Part shown: positions 42,554 to 51,159 of the stretch, piece after piece | Numbering within the stretch: position 1 is the first letter of the stretch | Layout: each line of letters begins with the position of its first letter | Assembly (NCBI GenBank): GCA_900541045.1 | Contig: UQID01000004.1 | Coordinates: forward strand, 49,348 to 113,347 | Source: an uncultured Collinsella sp. | GTDB lineage: Bacteria > Actinomycetota > Coriobacteriia > Coriobacteriales > Coriobacteriaceae | DNA: 64,000 nucleotides | Direction: 5' to 3' | Program-made: the position numbers and the translations under genes | The notes under the pieces: generated by a model | Told to the model about the DNA's origin: nothing | What the model saw: the letters and a program-made list of their open reading frames with translations, nothing else | The model's database searches: none

Positions 42554-43621
42554 ATGCGCGACAAGCTCGAAAAGATCATCAAGGCCTACGAGGAGCTCGA
42601 GAAGAAGCTGTCCGACCCGGCCGTCGCCTCCGACATCAAGGAGTTCACGCGTCTCAACAAGGAGTACGCGCACCAGTCCGACCTCATTGCCGCTTCGCGC
42701 GAGTACATCGGCGCGCTCGACGACATCGAGGCTGCCAAGGAAATGCTCCACGATACCACCGACGCCGATGAGAAGGAGATGCTCCAGATGGACATCTCCG
42801 AAAACGAGGCCAAGCTTCCCCAGCTCGAGGAAGACATTAAGTACATGCTCATCCCGAGCGACCCCAACGACGACAAGAACACCATCGTCGAGATCCGTTC
42901 CGCCGCCGGTGGCGACGAGGCGGCCATCTTTGCCGGCGATCTGTACAAGATGTACCAGCGCTTCTGCGAGTCGCGCGGCTGGAAGACCACCGTGCTCGAT
43001 TCCAGCCCCAGCGAGGCCGGCGGCTTTAAGTCCATCGAGTTCAAGGTCGAGGGCGACCGCGTCTACTCCGTCATGAAGTACGAGTCCGGCGTGCATCGCG
43101 TCCAGCGCGTCCCCAAGACCGAGTCCCAGGGTCGCATCCAGACCTCCACGGCAACCGTCGCCGTGCTTCCCGAGGCCGAGGAGATTGACGTTCAGATCAA
43201 CCAGTCCGACCTGCGCATCGACACCTACTGCGCCTCGGGCCCTGGTGGTCAGTGCGTTAACACCACCTACTCCGCCGTGCGCATCACCCACCTGCCCACC
43301 AACACCGTGGTGCAGTCGCAGGAACAGCGCTCCCAGATTCAGAACCGCGAGGTCTGCATGCAGATGCTGCGCGCCCGTCTGTACGAGATGGAGCTTGAGA
43401 AGCAGCAGGCAGAGCTTGGTGCCGAGCGCCAGAGCCAGATCGGCCACGGCAACCGTTCCGAGAAGATCCGCACCTACAACCAGCCCCAGGACCGCGTGAC
43501 CGACCACCGCATCGGCTTCAACTCCACCTACAACGGCGTCCTTCTGGGCGATCAGCTCGGCACCGTGATCGAGGCGCTCGCCGCCGCCGAGCGAGCCGAG
43601 AAGCTGGCACAGGCAGTTTAG
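42554..43621 (+). CDS. prfA: Peptide chain release factor 1
   Basis: A 355-residue class I release factor, which recognises UAA and UAG and triggers peptide release on the ribosome. Coiled N-terminal domain, then the anticodon-mimic region, then GGQ at residues 231-233 (CASGPGGQCVN), whose Gln is methylated by PrmC, encoded next. The C-terminal segment has RIRTYNQPQDRVTDHRIG, a family signature. AAGGAG lies about eight bases before the ATG. The length is normal. Confidence 0.96.
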   Translation: MRDKLEKIIKAYEELEKKLSDPAVASDIKEFTRLNKEYAHQSDLIAASREYIGALDDIEAAKEMLHDTTDADEKEMLQMDISENEAKLPQLEEDIKYMLIPSDPNDDKNTIVEIRSAAGGDEAAIFAGDLYKMYQRFCESRGWKTTVLDSSPSEAGGFKSIEFKVEGDRVYSVMKYESGVHRVQRVPKTESQGRIQTSTATVAVLPEAEEIDVQINQSDLRIDTYCASGPGGQCVNTTYSAVRITHLPTNTVVQSQEQRSQIQNREVCMQMLRARLYEMELEKQQAELGAERQSQIGHGNRSEKIRTYNQPQDRVTDHRIGFNSTYNGVLLGDQLGTVIEALAAAERAEKLAQAV

Positions 43622-43770
43622 GTTCCGCCGTTCTACCGAACGGCGGACCAGCCGACGCTGCGCGGGCCGCATTTGGACAATCTGACGTTCAACTTCAAGG
43701 GCGCGACCAGAAGGTCAGCGCCCTTTCGTTTCACGTCACCTTGTCTCAAATGCGACCCGCTCGCTGTCCG
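43621..43770 (+). ncRNA. Structured intergenic element, copy 2
   Basis: Directly after the prfA stop codon. Hairpin 1 (43622-43649) has arms TCCGCCGTTC / GAACGGCGGA. The box CGACGCTGCGCG follows. Long-range stem GCGGGCCGCATTTG (43662-43675) pairs with 43747-43760 apart from one base. Inner hairpin AAGGGCGCGACC-AGAA-GGTC-A-GCGCCCTT (43697-43725) again has an AGAA loop and one bulged A, while its outer base pairs differ from copies 1 and 3. Confidence 0.65.
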
Positions 43771-43787
43771 TTCTCTACCTGCGGCGG

Positions 43788-43858
43788 GTAGTCATTGGGG
43801 ACTTATGCTCAACCTGCGGCGCCCTAGAGGTAGTCATTGGGGACGTTCTTAAATGACT
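43788..43858. repeat. Two family B repeats in tandem
   Basis: GTAGTCATTGGGG at 43788-43800 is a partial copy; GTAGTCATTGGGGACGTTCT at 43830 onward is a nearly full one, ending AAATGACTGG. Confidence 0.65.
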
Positions 43859-44250
43859 GGGTTGGGTAAAATACTTTTCGAGTTTATTTAATCTGCTTTG
43901 TTGGATATTAAGCTGCTTACCTGCTTAAAGTAATTGTCGGCATGTAGTCGCTATTGAAAATATTGCTCGAAAAATCGTCCAAGAAGTCGCGGGGTGATTT
44001 TTGATGCGTCGCGCGTCAAGCGATGTGGCAAGCGTTTGGTTAGATATTGGTCAGGTTAAGGGCAAGCTTGCCAAAAGCTTGACGGATGTGGATTTAGACG
44101 TCGACGAATGAACACTCTGGGCGGGCTCCAAACAAAATTCTGGGCTGATTCTCGATAATCGCTCTCAATCGTCCCTTGTCGTGCGTCGCCCTCGCGTACA
44201 ATCTGCTCCGACATTCGCGCGCCGCCCGGCGCTTAAGAGGGGAGGACCCC
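43859..44250. other. Low-GC gap with no recognised gene
   Basis: A 392-base stretch, AT-rich at its left end compared with its neighbours. The only open frame with a plausible start is a 35-codon one at 44004-44111 on the plus strand, preceded by GGGGTG; it resembles nothing I know. The codon pattern and low GC suggest remnant or acquired DNA between prfA and prmC, which are usually adjacent. Confidence 0.4.
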
Positions 44251-45510
44251 ATGGCAAACGAGATCTGGACCATCAAGCGTTGTCTCGAGTGGACCAAGGA
44301 GTACCTGGCCGAGCGCGGTGAGGAGCATCCCCGTCTTTCTGCCGAGTGGCTGCTGTGCGCGGCAACGGGCCTGGCGCGTATCGACTTGTATATGCGCATG
44401 GACGAGACGCTCGACGCATCGCAGCTCGAGACCATGCACGCGGCGGTCGTCCGTCGCGCGAAGGGCGAGCCGCTACAGTACATCACCGGTAGCACGCAGT
44501 TTCGCATGATCGACGTCGCGTGCGCCCCCGGCGTGCTCATCCCGCGCCCCGAGACCGAGATGCTCGTCGAAGAAGTCCTGAACTACCTGGATGCCGAGGT
44601 GCTGAGCCCCGAGGCCGCCGCCCGCCAGCGCGTGGAGCTGCCTTGGAACGATGAGGTCGAGCAGGCTCGCAAAGCCGAGGCGGCGCTGGCCGACGAGCGC
44701 GCGACCGCCGAGCGCCGTGCCGCCAACCTGACGGCCGCCGATGAGGCTGCGCTGGGTAGCGATGTGCTCGGTAGCCGCGCCTATGCCGAGGAGCTTGCCG
44801 ATCGCGAGGCCGAGGAAGCCGCCGTGCGGGCGGCAGAAGCAGAGACCGTGGAAACCCCCGAGCCCGAGCTCGACGAATACGGCATCGCCATTGAGGGCAA
44901 CGACCAACAGACGACTCCCGCGCAAGATGCCGCCGAGGCCAACGTATCTGCCCCAGCCGAGCCCCGCATCGCCCGCGTTCTCGAGGTCGGCTGCGGCACG
45001 GGCTGCATCTCGCTCTCGCTTGCCTGGGAGCGTCGCGGCCGCGTCACCTGCACTGCTACCGATATCGAGCCGCGCGCCATCGACCTTGCTACCAAAAACC
45101 GCGATGCGCTTGGCCTCACGTCCGACGAGGTCGCCTTCAGCCTCACGAACCTGGTGAGCTCCATTCCCCGCGAAGAGTGGGGCACCTTTGACGTACTCGT
45201 CTCCAACCCGCCCTACATCCCCAGCGATGTCATGCGCTCGCTGCCGCACGAGGTCAAGGACTTCGAGCCCGATTTGGCGCTCGAGGGCGGTGCCGACGGC
45301 CTCGATATCTTCCGCCGTCTGCTCAACGCGGCGCCCTATATGCTGCGTGCCGGCGGCCTGTTTGCCTGCGAGCTCTACGAGGGTGCCCTCGACGCCGCCG
45401 CCGAGCTCTGCCGCCAGGCGGGTCTCTCGGCCGTGCGCATCGTCCGCGACCTCACCGATCGTCCTCGCATCGTCCGAGCCATCGTCACCGAGCCCAAACA
45501 GCGCCAGTAA
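44251..45510 (+). CDS. prmC: PrmC release-factor glutamine methyltransferase with a large insertion
   Basis: A 419-residue methyltransferase that modifies the GGQ glutamine of RF1 and RF2. The N-terminal helical domain contains LQYITGSTQF and ends with GVLIPRPETEMLVEE. Normally the Rossmann domain follows at once; here about 130 residues (about 112-240), Ala/Glu-rich and probably coiled, intervene. VLEVGCGTGCIS then carries the SAM site, and NPPY is at 319-322. Usual length is about 280. GAGGGGAGGA precedes the ATG at 44251. The insertion lies between the two domains, so activity should be kept. Confidence 0.9.
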   Translation: MANEIWTIKRCLEWTKEYLAERGEEHPRLSAEWLLCAATGLARIDLYMRMDETLDASQLETMHAAVVRRAKGEPLQYITGSTQFRMIDVACAPGVLIPRPETEMLVEEVLNYLDAEVLSPEAAARQRVELPWNDEVEQARKAEAALADERATAERRAANLTAADEAALGSDVLGSRAYAEELADREAEEAAVRAAEAETVETPEPELDEYGIAIEGNDQQTTPAQDAAEANVSAPAEPRIARVLEVGCGTGCISLSLAWERRGRVTCTATDIEPRAIDLATKNRDALGLTSDEVAFSLTNLVSSIPREEWGTFDVLVSNPPYIPSDVMRSLPHEVKDFEPDLALEGGADGLDIFRRLLNAAPYMLRAGGLFACELYEGALDAAAELCRQAGLSAVRIVRDLTDRPRIVRAIVTEPKQRQ

Positions 45511-45533
45511 TATTTATTAACTGGTTAGCAAAA

Positions 45534-45553
45534 ATTATAAAATAGTTTATAAT
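45534..45553 (+). promoter_or_regulatory. hicAB promoter/operator
   Basis: The perfect palindrome ATTATAAA-ATAG-TTTATAAT includes TATAAT as its right end and lies 26 bases before the toxin start. It is a likely autoregulatory site for the HicB protein. Confidence 0.55.
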
Positions 45554-45578
45554 TAGGACGGCTGAAAGAGGTCGGCCC

Positions 45579-45764
45579 ATGCAACCTCCTACCTTTCGGG
45601 AAATCATTGCCCTACTCAAGCACGATGGATTCGTGAAGGTCGCGCAAGTCGGTAGTCATGCTAAGTATGTTTCTGGTGACCGTGTTGTCACCGTGAACGG
45701 CTCTGGTGGTGATCGACCAAAGAAGGGCACGTGGGCAAGTATTCGTCGCCAAGCTGGATGGTAG
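45579..45764 (+). CDS. hicA: HicA-type toxin, mRNA interferase
   Basis: A 61-residue double-stranded-RNA-binding-fold toxin. It has the HicA signature FREIIALLKHDGF, then GSHAKY with catalytic His27 and a basic C-terminal region (DRPKKGTWASIRRQAGW). Such toxins cut mRNA and halt growth when not bound by HicB. AAAGAGG precedes the ATG. It ends 11 bases before hicB. The pair interrupts the otherwise conserved prmC-tsaC neighbourhood. Confidence 0.85.
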   Translation: MQPPTFREIIALLKHDGFVKVAQVGSHAKYVSGDRVVTVNGSGGDRPKKGTWASIRRQAGW

Positions 45765-45775
45765 TTGGAGGCAAA

Positions 45776-46222
45776 ATGAGGCAGCGATTTACCTATGACT
45801 GCGTTCTCATAAAAGAAGACGACGGTTACTGCGCTAGCTTCCCGCAGATTCCTGGCGCCTTTGCCGATGGCGACACGCGCGAAGAAGCGATTGCCCATGC
45901 CACCGAGGCACTGATGGCGTTTTTGGCCGACGACCTCAACAACGGTTTGACTCCGGCAGGGTACGAACGCTCGGCCGAGGTCGTGGCTCTTTCAGTCGAA
46001 ATCGACCACGATGACGCTCGGGAAGCGGCGTGCCGAACATTTAAAGACGCAGCGCTGGACCTCAAAGTCTCCGCTTCGCGGATTACCGCGCTGGTCAAAG
46101 CAGGAAAGCTCGATGTTGAACTCGTCGACGGCCGTCGGATGATAACGATAGACAGCATCGAGCGCTACGCCGCCCAAGAACGCCACGCCGGCAGGCCAAA
46201 GAAGTTCGTCGCAGTCCAATAA
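45776..46222 (+). CDS. hicB: HicB-type antitoxin with C-terminal DNA-binding domain
   Basis: A 148-residue antitoxin. The N-terminal HicB fold (about 1-65) contains TYDCVLIKEDDGYCASFPQIPG and the FADGDTREEAIAHATEAL helix. The C-terminal part (about 85-140) looks like an excisionase/MerR-type winged helix with SRITALVKAGKLDVELVDGRRMITIDSIERYA. It should neutralise the upstream HicA and repress the pair through the palindrome at 45534. TTGGAGG lies six bases before the ATG. Confidence 0.83.
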   Translation: MRQRFTYDCVLIKEDDGYCASFPQIPGAFADGDTREEAIAHATEALMAFLADDLNNGLTPAGYERSAEVVALSVEIDHDDAREAACRTFKDAALDLKVSASRITALVKAGKLDVELVDGRRMITIDSIERYAAQERHAGRPKKFVAVQ

Positions 46223-46356
46223 CCCCCTCACTTTCACCGACTACTAGAGCCGCTCACCAAACCAACATGCGCTCTGGGCAAATAGGTTGAACGTTTCGTG
46301 CGAGAATGCCCCTCAGTAAACAAACTTTCACCAGAGCGTAAGGGGCTGGCATACAC

Positions 46357-47100
46357 ATGCAGACGGTCTATCGGGTATTCGAGGGAGCGCGTGAGCCGCA
46401 TCGGCTCGCCGTCGAGCGTACGGCCGAGGTGCTCGGCTGTGGCGGCTTGGCCCTGATCCCGACCGAGACCGTCTATGGTGTCGCCGTGGCAGTCAACGCC
46501 TTCTCGGACGCCGTGCCCCAAGATACAAGCGAATTCCCATCGTGGCCGCGCGATCCGCAGACTGCCGTCAATGGCGCCGCAGTGCCCGCACTCGGCACCG
46601 GTTACCGTCGCATCTTTACCCTCAAGCAGCGCGAGCTTACCCAAACGGTCGCCTGGCTGGTCGGTGATGCCGGGGCCCTCGACCGCTACGGCGTGGATAT
46701 TCCGGAAGAGGCCCGCGCGCTTGCTCGAAGATGCTGGCCGGGCGCCCTGACTATCGTGGTCAAGGCGGCGCCCTGCGTGCCGACCTTTATGCGCGCCGCC
46801 GACGATACGGTGGCCCTTCGCGCGTCGGCCTCGCCCGTGGTGCAGGCGCTCATCCGTACTTGTGGCAGTCCGCTTGCCTGCACCAGCGCCAACACGCACG
46901 GCGCGCCCGCGCCGGCAAGCTTTGCCGCCGTTGAGGACCGTATTCTGGAGGGGGTCGATGTGGCCGTCGACGCGGGCGAGACGCCGTGCCGCGATGCTTC
47001 GACCATCGTGACGTTTAAGCATGGCGAGCTCCAGATCCTGCGCCAAGGCGCACTTCCCGCATCAGAGATCGAGCGGGTCCTGTCCGACCCGATGCAATAG
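46357..47100 (+). CDS. tsaC: L-threonylcarbamoyladenylate synthase (TsaC/Sua5 family)
   Basis: A 247-residue YrdC-domain enzyme that makes threonylcarbamoyl-AMP from Thr, bicarbonate and ATP for the t6A modification of ANN-decoding tRNAs. Landmarks are GGLALIPTETVYGVAV, CWPGALTIVV, TVALRASASPVVQ and PLACTSANTHGAP. A roughly 30-residue insertion (near residues 52-80) separates the first two parts. The usual prfA-prmC-tsaC order is kept apart from hicAB. The Sua5 C-terminal domain is absent, as in TsaC. Confidence 0.88.
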   Translation: MQTVYRVFEGAREPHRLAVERTAEVLGCGGLALIPTETVYGVAVAVNAFSDAVPQDTSEFPSWPRDPQTAVNGAAVPALGTGYRRIFTLKQRELTQTVAWLVGDAGALDRYGVDIPEEARALARRCWPGALTIVVKAAPCVPTFMRAADDTVALRASASPVVQALIRTCGSPLACTSANTHGAPAPASFAAVEDRILEGVDVAVDAGETPCRDASTIVTFKHGELQILRQGALPASEIERVLSDPMQ

Positions 47101-47113
47101 AAAGGTGTAAGCG

Positions 47114-48655
47114 ATGTCGTTGAATCTAGGTAGCCTGGGTATGGAAGACGCCTCGTTTAGCTTTGGCGGTTCCTACATCATGGCGCTCGACTGCGGCACC
47201 ACCTCGGTACTCGCGACCATCGTCGACGAGTACGGCTGCATCGTCGCCCAGGCGCGTCGTAGCGTCAAAACCAGCTTCCCGTGCCCCGGCTGGGTGGAGC
47301 AGGATCCCACGGAGGTGCTTGCCAGCCAGATCGGCGTGATGATGGAGGTCCAGTTTAAGAGCGGCATCCATTCCGATCGCATCGCCGCCATCGGTATCTC
47401 CAACCAGCGCGAGACCACGGTGGTGTGGGACCGCATAAGCGGCCAACCCATCTATAACGCCATCGTGTGGCAATGCCGTCGCACCGCACCTCTGATCGAC
47501 GAGCTGGTCGAGCAGGGCTGCGAGGAGCTGGTGCGTTCCCGCACCGGCCTTACGCTCGACCCGTATTTCTCGGCCTCCAAGGTGCAGTGGATTCTCGACA
47601 ACGTTGACGGCGCACGCGAGAGCGCGGCGGCGGGCGACCTCATGTTTGGCACCATCGATACCTGGCTCATCTACAACCTCACCGGCGGTCAAACCTTTGC
47701 CACCGACTACACCAATGCCAGCCGCACAGCGCTCTTCAATATTCATACGCTGGACTGGGACGATGACCTGCTGGCGCTCTTCGACATCCCGCGTGCCATG
47801 ATGCCCGAGGTTCGCTGGAGCGCCGGTGACTACGGCCGCGTCGCGAGCGACATCATGACCAACATGCCGCCCATCATGGGTGTGGCGGGCGACCAGCAGG
47901 CGTCGCTGTTCGGTCACTGCTGCTTCCATCCCGGCCAGACCAAAAACACCTATGGCACGGGCTGCTTTATGCTCATAAACACCGGCGACGAGATCGTCGA
48001 ATCCAAGAATGGCCTGGTCTCCACCATCGGTATCGCTGCGAACGGCAAGGTCAGCTATGCGCTCGAGGGATCTATTTTTGCCGCCGGCTCAACGATGAAC
48101 TGGCTGCGCGACAACATGGGCGTTATCTCCAACGTATCCGAATCGGCACAGCTCGCCTCCTCGATCGGCGATAACGAGGGATGCTACTTTGTCCCCGCTT
48201 TTGCGGGCTTGGGTGCACCATGGTGGGACGCGCACGCCCGCGGCATCGTATGCGGTCTGACCGGCGCCTCGAGTCGCGCGACCATCGTGCGTGCCGCTTG
48301 CGAGTCCATGGCCTATCAGAGCTATGACGTGCTGCGTGCCATGGAGCAGGACGTGGGTCTTTCGATCGAGCGCCTGTCCGTCGATGGCGGCGCCTCGCGC
48401 AACGAGTTCATCATGCAGTTCCAGGCAGACTTGCTGGATATCCCCGTACTGCAATGTGAGTCGGTGGAGACAACGGCGATTGGTGCTGCGTATCTGGCGG
48501 GCCTCGCGGTTGGGTATTGGGAGGATCTGGAGGAGCTGGAGCAAAACACCCAGATCGTCAAGACATTCCATCCCCATATGTCCGTTGAGCGTCGCGAGCA
48601 CAACCTGGACGGTTGGCACGATGCGGTCAGGCGTTCGCTCAGCACCGCTCAATAG
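47114..48655 (+). CDS. glpK: Glycerol kinase
   Basis: A 513-residue FGGY-family kinase that phosphorylates glycerol to sn-glycerol-3-phosphate. The phosphate motif is ALDCGTTSVLATIVD after a short N-terminal extension of about 20 residues. Others are SNQRETTVVWD, TGLTLDPYFSASKVQWILD, GDQQASLFGHCC and GTGCFMLINTG. It begins 13 bases after tsaC, preceded by AAAGGTG. No glycerol facilitator or GlpD lies nearby, so it may serve general glycerol use. Confidence 0.93.
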   Translation: MSLNLGSLGMEDASFSFGGSYIMALDCGTTSVLATIVDEYGCIVAQARRSVKTSFPCPGWVEQDPTEVLASQIGVMMEVQFKSGIHSDRIAAIGISNQRETTVVWDRISGQPIYNAIVWQCRRTAPLIDELVEQGCEELVRSRTGLTLDPYFSASKVQWILDNVDGARESAAAGDLMFGTIDTWLIYNLTGGQTFATDYTNASRTALFNIHTLDWDDDLLALFDIPRAMMPEVRWSAGDYGRVASDIMTNMPPIMGVAGDQQASLFGHCCFHPGQTKNTYGTGCFMLINTGDEIVESKNGLVSTIGIAANGKVSYALEGSIFAAGSTMNWLRDNMGVISNVSESAQLASSIGDNEGCYFVPAFAGLGAPWWDAHARGIVCGLTGASSRATIVRAACESMAYQSYDVLRAMEQDVGLSIERLSVDGGASRNEFIMQFQADLLDIPVLQCESVETTAIGAAYLAGLAVGYWEDLEELEQNTQIVKTFHPHMSVERREHNLDGWHDAVRRSLSTAQ

Positions 48656-48777
48656 GGCTGCGACGGGGCGCTCGATACAACAAACCGTTAAACTTATGCA
48701 CGGCGCGAGGCAACAACGTCGCCATGCGCCTTGTCAGCAAGGCCATCTTCCGGCCGCAACGAAAGGGGCATCAACCC

Positions 48778-49425
48778 ATGACCGTCACCTACGATACGTC
48801 CCGTGTGACCCTTGTCGATCACCCGCTCGTCCAGCACAAACTGTCGATCCTGCGCGACAAGGAGACCGGCACCAACCAGTTCCGTCAGCTCGTGCGCGAG
48901 CTCGCGCTTTTTGACGGCTACGAGGCCATGCGCGACCTGCCTATGGAAGACGTCGAGGTCGAAACCCCCATCACGACCGCCACGTTCAAGCAGCTTGCCG
49001 GCAAGAAGCTCGCCATCGTCCCCATTCTGCGCGCGGGCCTTGGCATGGTCGACGGCATCCTCGACCTGGTGCCTTCTGCCCGCGTTGGCCACATTGGCAT
49101 GGAGCGCGACGAGGTCACCCACGAGCCGCATGAGTATTACTGCAAGATGCCCAAGGATATCGACCAGCGTATCTGCCTGGTCGTCGATCCCATGCTCGCC
49201 ACGGGCGGTTCTGCCGAGATGGCTATCAGCTATCTGCGCGAGCGCGGTGTCAAGGACATCCGCATGCTGTGCATCGTCGCGGCCCCCGAGGGCCTCAAGT
49301 CGCTGACCGAGAAAGATCCCGATGTGCATATCTATACCTGCGCCATCGACGACCATCTCAACGAGGTCGCCTACATCGTCCCCGGCCTGGGCGATGCCGG
49401 CGACCGCATCTACGGCACGCTGTAG
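48778..49425 (+). CDS. upp: Uracil phosphoribosyltransferase
   Basis: A 215-residue salvage enzyme that joins uracil and PRPP to give UMP. The PRPP loop is VVDPMLATGGSA and the uracil-binding end YIVPGLGDAGDRIYGT. The start at 48778 follows GAAAGGGG. It sits between glpK and the atp operon, the usual position of upp before atp genes in many Firmicutes and actinomycetes. About 280 bases then separate it from atpI. Confidence 0.96.
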   Translation: MTVTYDTSRVTLVDHPLVQHKLSILRDKETGTNQFRQLVRELALFDGYEAMRDLPMEDVEVETPITTATFKQLAGKKLAIVPILRAGLGMVDGILDLVPSARVGHIGMERDEVTHEPHEYYCKMPKDIDQRICLVVDPMLATGGSAEMAISYLRERGVKDIRMLCIVAAPEGLKSLTEKDPDVHIYTCAIDDHLNEVAYIVPGLGDAGDRIYGTL

Positions 49426-49616
49426 TCTCTGGGCCAAACCGGCTAACGTCGAAAATACGAAGAAACGGTGCGCGCGGACAAATAAAAGGCGATCGCGCTC
49501 ACCCCTGTTAACGGACGTTTCGCCCCGCAGGGTACGGAAAAACGCGTTACCGTAGCTACGGGATAAAGAAGGTCTTAAGAAAACGTACAGCTGCGTATTA
49601 ACCGATGCTTTTTCGG

Positions 49617-49644
49617 TTGTACTTTAGCGATTGGCTCGTACAAT
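49617..49644 (+). promoter_or_regulatory. Candidate promoter of the ATP synthase operon
   Basis: TTGTAC (49617-49622) and TACAAT (49639-49644), 16 bases apart, lie about 65 bases before the first gene. The 281-base upp-atpI gap contains no gene I can support. Confidence 0.45.
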
Positions 49645-49706
49645 AGTCACCAATGTTTGGCGGGAACTGTTCTGGGAAGCGTTAAAAGAGGAAAGTGAGG
49701 ACGCCA

Positions 49707-50018
49707 GTGTTTCAGATAGCCGATCTGCTCGCTATCGTTGCAGGCGCCATCGCGGGCGCAATTGCCTTCCTTCCCTTTGTTTTTACGCTCAAGCCGGTTC
49801 TTGACGATAAGCAGAATGCGGACATGCTCAAGGGCATGGTGAGTCTGGCGGTCTCGGCGGTCGCCCTGCTCGTCTTTACCTTGGTTGTGTTTGCGTTGTT
49901 CGGAGAGGCATTTCGCATGTTCCTCCTGGGCGAGGCGATCGGCTTCGTGGTCTTTATGGCCGCCTGCACGGTTCGCGTCGCCAAGGCGCTGCGAGATCCT
50001 CATGAGGTCGAAAGGTAA
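49707..50018 (+). CDS. AtpI-like membrane protein, first gene of the atp operon
   Basis: A 103-residue protein with three or four hydrophobic segments. Sequence is not strongly diagnostic, but AtpI, the c-ring assembly or Mg/Ca-related factor, occupies exactly this position before atpB. I choose the GTG at 49707 because GAGG is six bases upstream; a GTG at 49695 is too close to its ribosome site. It ends three bases before atpB. Function as AtpI is inferred from position and topology. Confidence 0.65.
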   Translation: MFQIADLLAIVAGAIAGAIAFLPFVFTLKPVLDDKQNADMLKGMVSLAVSAVALLVFTLVVFALFGEAFRMFLLGEAIGFVVFMAACTVRVAKALRDPHEVER

Positions 50019-50021
50019 GTC

Positions 50022-50825
50022 GTGGAAATTTTTGAAAAGCTGCCTGATGAGATTAATCATCTGGTCAGCGAGTTCAGCTCCACCCCCGTCGTGGGCGATC
50101 TGAGCTGCGGCATCACGCAGTACTCGTTCTGGCTGATCGTCTCCACGATCGTGCTCCTGATCGTCCTGGCCGTGTTCAAGAAGAAGCAGACCCTGGTTCC
50201 CAAGGGCTTCTTCGTCAACGGTTTCGAGTACATCATCGAGTACGTCGAGAACGATATCGGCAAGGGCGTCGTGGGTGAGAACTGGAAGAAGCACTTCCCG
50301 TTCCTGTGCTCGCTTTTCCTGTTCATCCTGATCAATAACATGATCGGCCTGATCCCGGGAATGAAGCCCGGCACCGGCGCAATCGGCTCCACCGCCGCGC
50401 TCGCCATCTTCGCCTTCGTGTACTTCATCTACTACGGATGCAAGGCTCACGGCGTGATCGGCTACATCAAGAGCCTCGCCCCGCAGGGCGTGAGCTTCCC
50501 GATGAACGTGCTTGTGTGGGTCGTCGAGCTTTTCTCGACCTTCCTGCGCCTCATCACGCTCGCCGTCCGTCTGTTCTGCAACATGTTCGCAGGACACGTG
50601 GTCATGGGCTCGTTCGCCATCATGGCGAGCATGTTCATGCAGCCGCTGCTTCAGCAGGTTTCCGCGGCCCACGCCGTCGGCGCCCTGCCTTCGCTGGCCT
50701 GGCTTGCCATCCTCATCCTGATTTATACGATTGAGCTTGTGGTCGGCGCCATCCAGGCTTACGTCTTCACGGTCCTTACCGCCGTGTATGTCTCCGAGGC
50801 AGAGGAGGTCGCGGAGGAGGAGTAG
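50022..50825 (+). CDS. atpB: ATP synthase F0 subunit a
   Basis: A 267-residue membrane subunit with about five or six helices that forms the proton half-channels against the c-ring. The conserved helix reads FLRLITLAVRLFCNMFAGHVVMG and contains the essential Arg. It starts with GTG at 50022, three bases after atpI. The first gene of the F0 portion of a full F-type operon. Confidence 0.95.
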   Translation: MEIFEKLPDEINHLVSEFSSTPVVGDLSCGITQYSFWLIVSTIVLLIVLAVFKKKQTLVPKGFFVNGFEYIIEYVENDIGKGVVGENWKKHFPFLCSLFLFILINNMIGLIPGMKPGTGAIGSTAALAIFAFVYFIYYGCKAHGVIGYIKSLAPQGVSFPMNVLVWVVELFSTFLRLITLAVRLFCNMFAGHVVMGSFAIMASMFMQPLLQQVSAAHAVGALPSLAWLAILILIYTIELVVGAIQAYVFTVLTAVYVSEAEEVAEEE

Positions 50826-50949
50826 TCTTCCGTTCGCGCCTTAAAGGTAAGGCAATTCGTTAAACCGCCGGTGCCCGTACCCATGGAGCCCGGCAGTTAT
50901 AAAAAGGTTATCCTGCGTGAAATAAGACACGCACGACAAAGGAGGAATC

Positions 50950-51144
50950 GTGGGAGTTATCGGTTACGGTCTCGGTGTTATCGGCGCTGGTCTTGCTATC
51001 GGCCTGTCTGCTCTGGGTGCTACGGGTGCTATGGCCCGTCAGCCTGAGGTCCAGGGCCGCGTGTTCACCGTCTTCATCATGGGCTCCGCCTTCGGCGAGG
51101 CTCTGGCTCTGATCGGCTTCGTTGTCGCGCTGATCGTTAAATAG
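50950..51144 (+). CDS. atpE: ATP synthase F0 subunit c
   Basis: A 64-residue, two-helix hairpin proteolipid, shorter than the usual 70-80. The loop contains the ARQPE motif, and the ion-binding Glu50 lies mid-helix in GSAFGEALAL. The residue after Glu is Ala, and no Gln/Ser pair of sodium c-rings is seen, so protons are likelier. AAGGAGGAA precedes the GTG. A 124-base gap before it, unusual in this operon, may hold a translation enhancer to boost c-subunit levels. Confidence 0.93.
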   Translation: MGVIGYGLGVIGAGLAIGLSALGATGAMARQPEVQGRVFTVFIMGSAFGEALALIGFVVALIVK

Positions 51145-51159
51145 CACGGAGCGTCAAGT

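Noticed and set aside
50950..51144. Sodium-type ATP synthase c-ring
   Set aside because: The Gln in helix 1 and the Ser/Thr after the ion-binding Glu that mark sodium rings are absent.
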